NCBI RefSeq assembly: GCF_001424645.1
Contig: NZ_LMQR01000001.1
Span: 303,301 to 367,300 of the forward strand
Length of the DNA stretch: 64,000 nt
Direction of reading: 5' to 3'
Source of the DNA: Frigoribacterium sp. Leaf415
GTDB lineage: Bacteria > Actinomycetota > Actinomycetes > Actinomycetales > Microbacteriaceae
This document shows positions 59,587 through 64,000 of the stretch, one piece after another. Each line of letters begins with the position of its first letter. Position 1 is the stretch's first letter. Both the position numbers and the translations under genes were made by a program. The notes beneath the pieces are model-generated. The model had not been told where the DNA came from. It worked only from the letters and a program-made list of their open reading frames with translations, and did not search any database.

Positions 59587-60755
59587 CCGAACCGGCCGTG
59601 GCCACGGCGGTGGGGCCGGTGGGCGTCACCGCCGGCCCGGCCGGGCGGGTCGAGCCGAGCCGAGGAGGCGCGGTGCCGGTCGAACCCCTCCGCGTCGGCA
59701 TCGTGGGCGGCGGCTTCATGGCCCGCGTGCACGCCGGCGCCGCGCGGTCGGCCGGCGCCCGGGTGGTCGCCCTGGCCTCGTCGAGCCCCGCCAGTGCGGC
59801 TCGGGCGGCCGCGTCGCTCGGTGTCGACACGGCGCACGAGAGCGTCGACGACCTCGTGACCGACCCCGACGTGGACGTCGTGCACGTCTGCTCGCCCAAC
59901 GCCACGCACGCACCGGTCGCCCTGGCGGCGCTCGCCGCCGGCAAGCACGTCGTCTGCGAGAAGCCCCTCGCGACCTCGAGCGCCGAGGCCGAGGCCCTGG
60001 TCGGTGCCGCCCGGGCCGGGCGGCTCGTCGGTGCCGTGCCCTTCGTCTACCGCTACCACCCGATGGTGCGCGAGGCGCGGGCCCGGGTCGCCGCGGGCGA
60101 GGTCGGCCGCGTGCTGAGCGTCCGGGGGTCGTACCTGCAGGACTGGTTGCTCGACAGCGACGACGTCGACTGGCGGGTCGACTCGGCCGCAGGCGGCCCC
60201 TCGCGGGCCTTCGCCGACATCGGCAGCCACCTGGTCGACCTCCTCGAGTTCGTCCTGGGCGACCGGTTGGCGCGCTTGACCTCGACGACCACCACGGTGC
60301 ACGCCCACCGCGGCGGCTCGTCGGTCGACACCGAGGACGAGGCGGCCGTCGTGTTCGAGACGGCACGGGGGGCGATCGGCACCCTCTTCGTGTCGCAGGT
60401 CGCGCCGGGTCGCAAGAACCGCCTCCTGCTCGACCTGTCGGGCACCGCCGAGAGCCTCGAGTTCTCACAAGAGGAGCCCGAGACGCTCTGGGTCGGCCGG
60501 CGGTGGGGCACGCAGCTCGTGGCGCGGGACGCCGCCGTGCTCGCGCCCGACGCCGCCCGCCTGTCGACGGTCCCGGCGGGGCACCCGATGGGCTACGTCG
60601 ACGCGTTCGCGGGGTTCGTCCGCGACGCGCACGACGCCGTCCGGGGCGGCACCCCCGAGGGACTGCCCACCTTCGTCGACGGCCTGCGCGCCGTGCGGGT
60701 GACCGAGGCCGTCCTCGCCTCCGCCGCGTCGCGCAGCTGGGTCGACGTGCCCTGA
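59583..60755 (+). CDS. Gfo/Idh/MocA-family oxidoreductase (second copy)
   Basis: A 390-residue NAD(P)-dependent sugar dehydrogenase: LRVGIVGGGFMARVHAGAAR, VCSPNATHAPVALAALAAGK, KHVVCEKPLATSSAEAEAL, and SRAFADIGSHLVDLLEFVLG in the C-terminal domain. The first 35 residues are Gly/Ala/Pro-rich and contain a dispersed motif. An alternative GTG at about 59673 sits just after GGAGG and would give the usual family N-terminus. GTG at 59583 is kept because it overlaps the permease stop. Sequence differs clearly from the first copy. Confidence 0.88.
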   Translation: MTEPAVATAVGPVGVTAGPAGRVEPSRGGAVPVEPLRVGIVGGGFMARVHAGAARSAGARVVALASSSPASAARAAASLGVDTAHESVDDLVTDPDVDVVHVCSPNATHAPVALAALAAGKHVVCEKPLATSSAEAEALVGAARAGRLVGAVPFVYRYHPMVREARARVAAGEVGRVLSVRGSYLQDWLLDSDDVDWRVDSAAGGPSRAFADIGSHLVDLLEFVLGDRLARLTSTTTTVHAHRGGSSVDTEDEAAVVFETARGAIGTLFVSQVAPGRKNRLLLDLSGTAESLEFSQEEPETLWVGRRWGTQLVARDAAVLAPDAARLSTVPAGHPMGYVDAFAGFVRDAHDAVRGGTPEGLPTFVDGLRAVRVTEAVLASAASRSWVDVP

Positions 60756-60764
60756 CCCGTCGAC

Positions 60765-60806
60765 CGTCCGCACCGTCCCGTCCGCACCGTCCCGTCCGCA
60801 CCGTCC
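60765..60806 (+). repeat. 14-base tandem repeat
   Basis: Three perfect copies of CGTCCGCACCGTCC and a partial fourth, filling the gap between the second Gfo/Idh gene and the next gene. Confidence 0.9.
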
Positions 60807-60846
60807 CGTCGTCCGTCCGCACCCCCGTCGCCCCGAGAAGGAACCC

Positions 60847-61860
60847 ATGGCCGAGAGCTCCCGCCCCGTCACCCTGTTCACCGGTCAGTGGGCCGACCTG
60901 CCCTTCGAGGAGGTCGCGGCGCTCGCGGCGGGCTGGGGCTACGACGGCCTCGAGATCGCGGCGTCGGGCGACCACCTCGACCTCGAGCGCGCCGACCAGG
61001 ACGACGCGTACCTGCGGTCGCGGCTCGACGTGCTCGAGCGGCACGGCCTGGGGGTCTGGGCGATCTCGAACCACCTGACCGGGCAGGCGGTCTGCGACGA
61101 CCCGATCGACTTCCGGCACCAGGCGATCGTGCGCCCGTCCACCTGGGGGGACGGCGACCCCGAGGGCGTCCGGCAGCGGGCGGCGGAGGACATGAAACGG
61201 GCGGCCCGGGTCGCCCGCAAGATGGGCGTCGACACCGTCGTCGGCTTCACCGGCTCGAAGATCTGGCCCTACGTCGCGATGTTCCCGCCGGTCCCCGCCT
61301 CCGTGATCGACGCCGGCTACCAGGACTTCGCCGACCGCTGGAACCCCATCCTCGACGTGTTCGACGCCGAGGGCGTCCGGTTCGCCCACGAGGTGCACCC
61401 GAGCGAGATCGCCTACGACCACTGGACGAGCGTCCGGGCGCTCGAGGCCATCGAGCACCGCTCGGCCTTCGGCTTCAACTGGGACCCCTCGCACATGCTC
61501 TGGCAGGGCGTCGACACGGTGTCGTTCATCACCGACTTCGCCGACCGGATCTTCCACGTCGACTGCAAGGACACCCGCATCAAGCCCCCCACCGGGCGGT
61601 CGGGCGTGCTCGGCTCACACCTGCCCTGGGGCGACCCGCGTCGCGGCTGGGACTTCGTCTCGACCGGGCACGGCGACATGAACTGGGAGGACGCCTTCCG
61701 CGCCCTCGACGCCATCGGCTACGACGGCCCGATCTCGATCGAGTGGGAGGACGCCGGCATGGACCGGCTGCACGGCGCCCCCGAGGCGTTGGCCTACATC
61801 CGGTCGCTGCTCTGGAAGCGGCCGAGCGCCTCCTTCGACGCCGCCTTCTCGAACCAGTGA
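60847..61860 (+). CDS. Sugar phosphate isomerase/epimerase-like TIM-barrel protein (second copy)
   Basis: A 337-residue barrel, longer than the first copy: VTLFTGQWADLPFEEVAALA, GWGYDGLEIAASGDHLDLER, FAHEVHPSEIAYDHWT (metal Glu/His), FGFNWDPSHMLWQGVD, IFHVDCKDTRIKPP, and ISIEWEDAGMDRLHGAPEAL. The HVDCKD and EWED ligands are those of 2-keto-myo-inositol dehydratase/IolE- or 3-ketosugar-type proteins. ATG at 60847 follows GAGAAGGA. Pairs functionally with one of the Gfo/Idh enzymes by inference. Confidence 0.88.
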   Translation: MAESSRPVTLFTGQWADLPFEEVAALAAGWGYDGLEIAASGDHLDLERADQDDAYLRSRLDVLERHGLGVWAISNHLTGQAVCDDPIDFRHQAIVRPSTWGDGDPEGVRQRAAEDMKRAARVARKMGVDTVVGFTGSKIWPYVAMFPPVPASVIDAGYQDFADRWNPILDVFDAEGVRFAHEVHPSEIAYDHWTSVRALEAIEHRSAFGFNWDPSHMLWQGVDTVSFITDFADRIFHVDCKDTRIKPPTGRSGVLGSHLPWGDPRRGWDFVSTGHGDMNWEDAFRALDAIGYDGPISIEWEDAGMDRLHGAPEALAYIRSLLWKRPSASFDAAFSNQ

Positions 61861-61875
61861 CGGCAGACTGATCCC

Positions 61876-62841
61876 ATGCCCCGAACCCTGCTGCCCGGCC
61901 AACGGAGCCGTCTGCTGGTCGTCGACCCCGCGACCGGCGACGCCGAGGTCGTCCTCGAGAGCGCTCGCGTGCTGGTCGAGGCCCCGAACTGGAGCCCCGA
62001 CGGCCGCTGGCTCGTCGTGAACGGCGACGGCCTGCTCTGGCGCCTGCCCGCCGACGCGCGTGGCGTCGACGAGACCGCACTCGAGCCGGTGCCGATGGGC
62101 GACGTCCCCGAGATCAACAACGACCACGTGATCGCGCCCGACCAGGGCGCCGTGGTCGTGAGCGCCCGCGACGGCCACCTGTACGAGGTGCCGTGGGACG
62201 GCGTGACCCCGGGCGGCACCGCCCGCCGCGTGACGCGTGACCATCCCGTGGGGCGCAACCACAAGAACTACCTCCACGGGGTCTCGCCCGACGGCGCGAC
62301 GCTCAGCGTGATCGTCGGTGCCCTTCCGGCCCCGGTCGACGACCCGGAGGACGAGGAGGCGCGGGCCGGCTGGCGCACGAACGTCGCCCTGGTCTCGCTC
62401 GCCGACGGCGCGACCACGCCGGTGACCGACGACGAGCACCCCGACGACGGGGCCGAGTTCTCGCCCGACGGGACCTGGTTGTGGGCGAACTCGGAACGCG
62501 CCTCCGCCGGGGTGGCCGGCCACGCGCAGCTCTTCCGGAGCCGCCTGGACGGCAGCGACGTCGTACAGGTGACCGACGACGAGCGGGTCAACTGGTTCCC
62601 GCACGTGTCGCCCGACGCCTCGACGCTGCTCTGGGTGTCGTTCGAGCCCGGCACGCTCGGCCACCCCGAGAACCGCGACGTGGTGCTGCGCACCCTGCCG
62701 CTCGGCGCCGACGGCCTGCCCGTGCCGGGCCGGGCGCCGCACGACGTGCTCGCCCTCTTCGGCGGGCAGGGCACGATCAACGTGCCCTGCTGGGCCCCGG
62801 ACTCGACCCGCTTCGCCTGCGCCGACTACCCGCTGGCCTGA
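61876..62841 (+). CDS. TolB-like beta-propeller (PD40) protein
   Basis: A 321-residue protein of WD40-like PD40 blades: VEAPNWSPDGRWLVVNGDGL, YLHGVSPDGATLSVIVGAL, DDGAEFSPDGTWLWANSERA, WFPHVSPDASTLLWVSFEPG and VPCWAPDSTRFACADY. There is no signal peptide, so it is cytoplasmic, unlike periplasmic TolB. Relatives include oligogalacturonate-lyase-type propellers and sensors; the sugar-operon position suggests carbohydrate binding or a lyase-like reaction, which is inference. Confidence 0.82.
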   Translation: MPRTLLPGQRSRLLVVDPATGDAEVVLESARVLVEAPNWSPDGRWLVVNGDGLLWRLPADARGVDETALEPVPMGDVPEINNDHVIAPDQGAVVVSARDGHLYEVPWDGVTPGGTARRVTRDHPVGRNHKNYLHGVSPDGATLSVIVGALPAPVDDPEDEEARAGWRTNVALVSLADGATTPVTDDEHPDDGAEFSPDGTWLWANSERASAGVAGHAQLFRSRLDGSDVVQVTDDERVNWFPHVSPDASTLLWVSFEPGTLGHPENRDVVLRTLPLGADGLPVPGRAPHDVLALFGGQGTINVPCWAPDSTRFACADYPLA

Positions 62842-62871
62842 CCCCGACCCCCGGTCCGGGCGGGCGGGCGG

Positions 62872-63540
62872 TCAGATCTCGGTGACCCGACCGCCCTTCA
62901 GGTGCAGTCGACGGTCGGCCCGCTTCGCCACGGCCGAGTCGTGCGTGACGATGACGAGGGTCAGCCCGCGCTCGCGCCAGACGCCCTCGAGCAGGTCCAT
63001 GATCTCGTCGCGGGTCGCCTCGTCGAGCGAGCCCGTCGGCTCGTCGGCCAGCAGCACGGTGGGCTCCTTCACGAGGGCCCGCGCGATCGCGACCCGTTGC
63101 TGCTGACCGCCCGACAGCTCGGCCGGCAGGTGGTCGGCGCGCTCGGCCAGGCCGACCGACTCGAGTGCGGCCGCCGCACGCCGGCGCCGTTCGTCACGCG
63201 GAACCGAGCCGTCGGCGAACGCCGTCTCGACGTTCTCGGCCGCCGTCAGCGTGGGGATCAGGTTGAACCCCTGGAACACGAAGCCGATCTCGCGACCCCG
63301 GGCGGCGGCGAGGTCGTGGTCGCCGGCCCTCGAGAGGTCCTTCTCGCCGAGCAGCACGGTGCCGCTCGTCGGCCGGTCGAGGGCGCCGAGCATCTGCAGC
63401 AGCGTCGACTTGCCGCCACCGGTCGGCCCCTGGATCGCGACCATCTGGCCGGCGGGGATCTCGAGCGTGACGCCGGCCAGCGCCGTCACGGTCTTCTTCT
63501 TCTGCGAGTACGTCTTGACGACGTCGGTGAGGCGGTACAT
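62872..63540 (-). CDS. MacB/LolD-type ABC transporter ATP-binding protein
   Basis: A 222-residue ATPase: Walker A AIQGPTGGGKSTLLQML, GFVFQGFNLIPTLTAAENVE, signature ELSGGQQQRVAIARAL, Walker B VLLADEPTGSLDEAT, H-loop VTHDSAVA. ATG at 63540 (MYRLTDVVKTY) has GAAGGG eight bases upstream and gives the usual N-terminus. A GTG at 63654, overlapping the permease stop, would add 38 residues of disordered sequence that contains a dispersed motif. Confidence 0.9.
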   Translation of the reverse strand: MYRLTDVVKTYSQKKKTVTALAGVTLEIPAGQMVAIQGPTGGGKSTLLQMLGALDRPTSGTVLLGEKDLSRAGDHDLAAARGREIGFVFQGFNLIPTLTAAENVETAFADGSVPRDERRRRAAAALESVGLAERADHLPAELSGGQQQRVAIARALVKEPTVLLADEPTGSLDEATRDEIMDLLEGVWRERGLTLVIVTHDSAVAKRADRRLHLKGGRVTEI

Positions 63541-63650
63541 CGGTCGGGGCCCTTCGGGTGCGTGCGGTGCGGTGGGGGAGTGCTGGTCGGAGGGGGACGA
63601 GGAGGCGCGTATCCCGTCGACCGGGCCGGTCGCGTCGACCTCGACCCGCG

Positions 63651-64000
63651 TCACGCGACGCTCCGCAGGGCCTCGGCGGGACGCAGCCGCGAGGCCCGCC
63701 AGCCGCCGACGGCCCCGGCGAGCAGGCCGCCGAGGACGGCGAGTCCGACGGCGATCAGGATGATCGAGAGCGTGACGGGGACGTGCAGCGCGATGTCGGT
63801 CGTGGCCTGGGCCATCTGCTGACCGTAGCCTCCGCCGGTGCCCGCCGCCGCGCCTCCTTCGACCGCCGAGCCGGCCGCCGCGGTCGCGGCACCGCCGGGC
63901 ACGCCGCCGGGACCACCGGCCCCGGGGCCCGACGAGGTCGCGGCCGAGGCCGAGAGGGTCGGGGCGATCAGGTTGACGACGACGATGCCGAGCAGGCCGA
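63651..64000 (-). CDS. FtsX-like (MacB-type) ABC permease, C-terminal part
   Basis: The last 115 or so residues of a permease cut by the right edge of the window (the upstream part, including the start, is beyond it). Visible are a Gly/Ala/Pro-rich extracellular stretch (about 40 residues, with GQQMAQATTDIALHVP), then the terminal helix VTLSIILIAVGLAVLGGLLA and the MacB-type C-terminus GWRASRLRPAEALRSVA. It pairs with the ATPase directly downstream. The substrate is unknown. Confidence 0.85.
   Translation of the reverse strand, partial: GLLGIVVVNLIAPTLSASAATSSGPGAGGPGGVPGGAATAAAGSAVEGGAAAGTGGGYGQQMAQATTDIALHVPVTLSIILIAVGLAVLGGLLAGAVGGWRASRLRPAEALRSVA

Noticed and set aside
59583..59672. Dispersed motif as the real ribosome-binding site of the second Gfo/Idh gene
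   Set aside because: GGAGG lies before a GTG here, but the upstream GTG overlapping the permease stop is the more usual coupling; left as an alternative start.
63541..63654. 38-residue N-terminal extension of the MacB-type ATPase
   Set aside because: Disordered, non-family sequence carrying the dispersed motif; the internal ATG gives the canonical start with a ribosome-binding site.

Overview
The window is high-GC DNA with almost no intergenic space. It comes from an actinomycete, most likely a member of the Microbacteriaceae; the genus cannot be fixed from the sequence alone. Supports are the BldC-like regulator beside a 32-residue bS22-type ribosomal protein, an archaeal-type (non-discriminating) AspRS, System II cytochrome c maturation genes embedded in a menaquinone cluster, and the tRNA-Thr/tRNA-Met ... 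MaoC pair ... tRNA-Trp-secE-nusG-rplK-rplA block known from other Actinobacteria. I see no prophage, integrase, transposase or CRISPR array.

Layout. 1-3.6 kb: truncated K+ uptake subunit, ArsR and BldC-like regulators, bS22, glutaredoxin-like protein, aspS. 3.7-8.6 kb: cytochrome c maturation operon (phosphatase, TlpA-like, ccdA, resB, ccsB). 8.6-23.3 kb: menaquinone genes menC, menB, menE, menA, menD, menF, menG and a polyprenyl diphosphate synthase, interleaved with small membrane proteins, PPK2, a secreted CWB2 protein and an MFS exporter. Together these two regions supply much of the quinone and c-type cytochrome apparatus of a respiratory chain. 23.4-34.2 kb: ferredoxin reductase, YajQ, cardiolipin synthase, an AbiEi/DUF559-like gene framed by inverted repeat arms, tRNA-Tyr, inositol-phosphatase-like enzyme, M23 peptidase, GH13 glucosidase, aldo/keto reductase, 2H phosphoesterase. 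34.3-38.6 kb: tRNA-Thr, tRNA-Met, then a type III polyketide synthase/methyltransferase/monooxygenase operon facing a UbiA prenyltransferase, probably a phenolic-lipid or quinone locus. 38.9-49.6 kb: DUF3072 protein, MaoC pair, murB, a two-component system with its ABC-2 transporter, aminotransferase, tRNA-Trp, secE, nusG, rplK, rplA. 49.7-54 kb: acetyltransferase, oxidoreductase, Pr6Pr membrane protein, YqaJ-like nuclease, ROK repressor. 54.3-62.8 kb: a carbohydrate uptake and oxidation operon with duplicated Gfo/Idh/MocA and sugar-isomerase-like enzymes. 62.9-64 kb: MacB-type ABC transporter running off the right edge.

Three sequence-level patterns stand out. First, the AbiEi/DUF559-like gene (27121-27990) is framed by two inverted, colinear arms; each has an outer 16-base box, a 9-base box and cores repeated every 32-33 bases. 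Second, a short motif (CGCGCCTCCTCG / CGAGGAGGCGCG) is strongly over-represented: its 10-base core occurs exactly about 19 times, in different reading frames and several times as facing pairs. Third, more than twenty genes carry a TANNNT-like -10 hexamer ending only 5-8 bases before the start codon, which indicates leaderless transcripts and fixes many starts.
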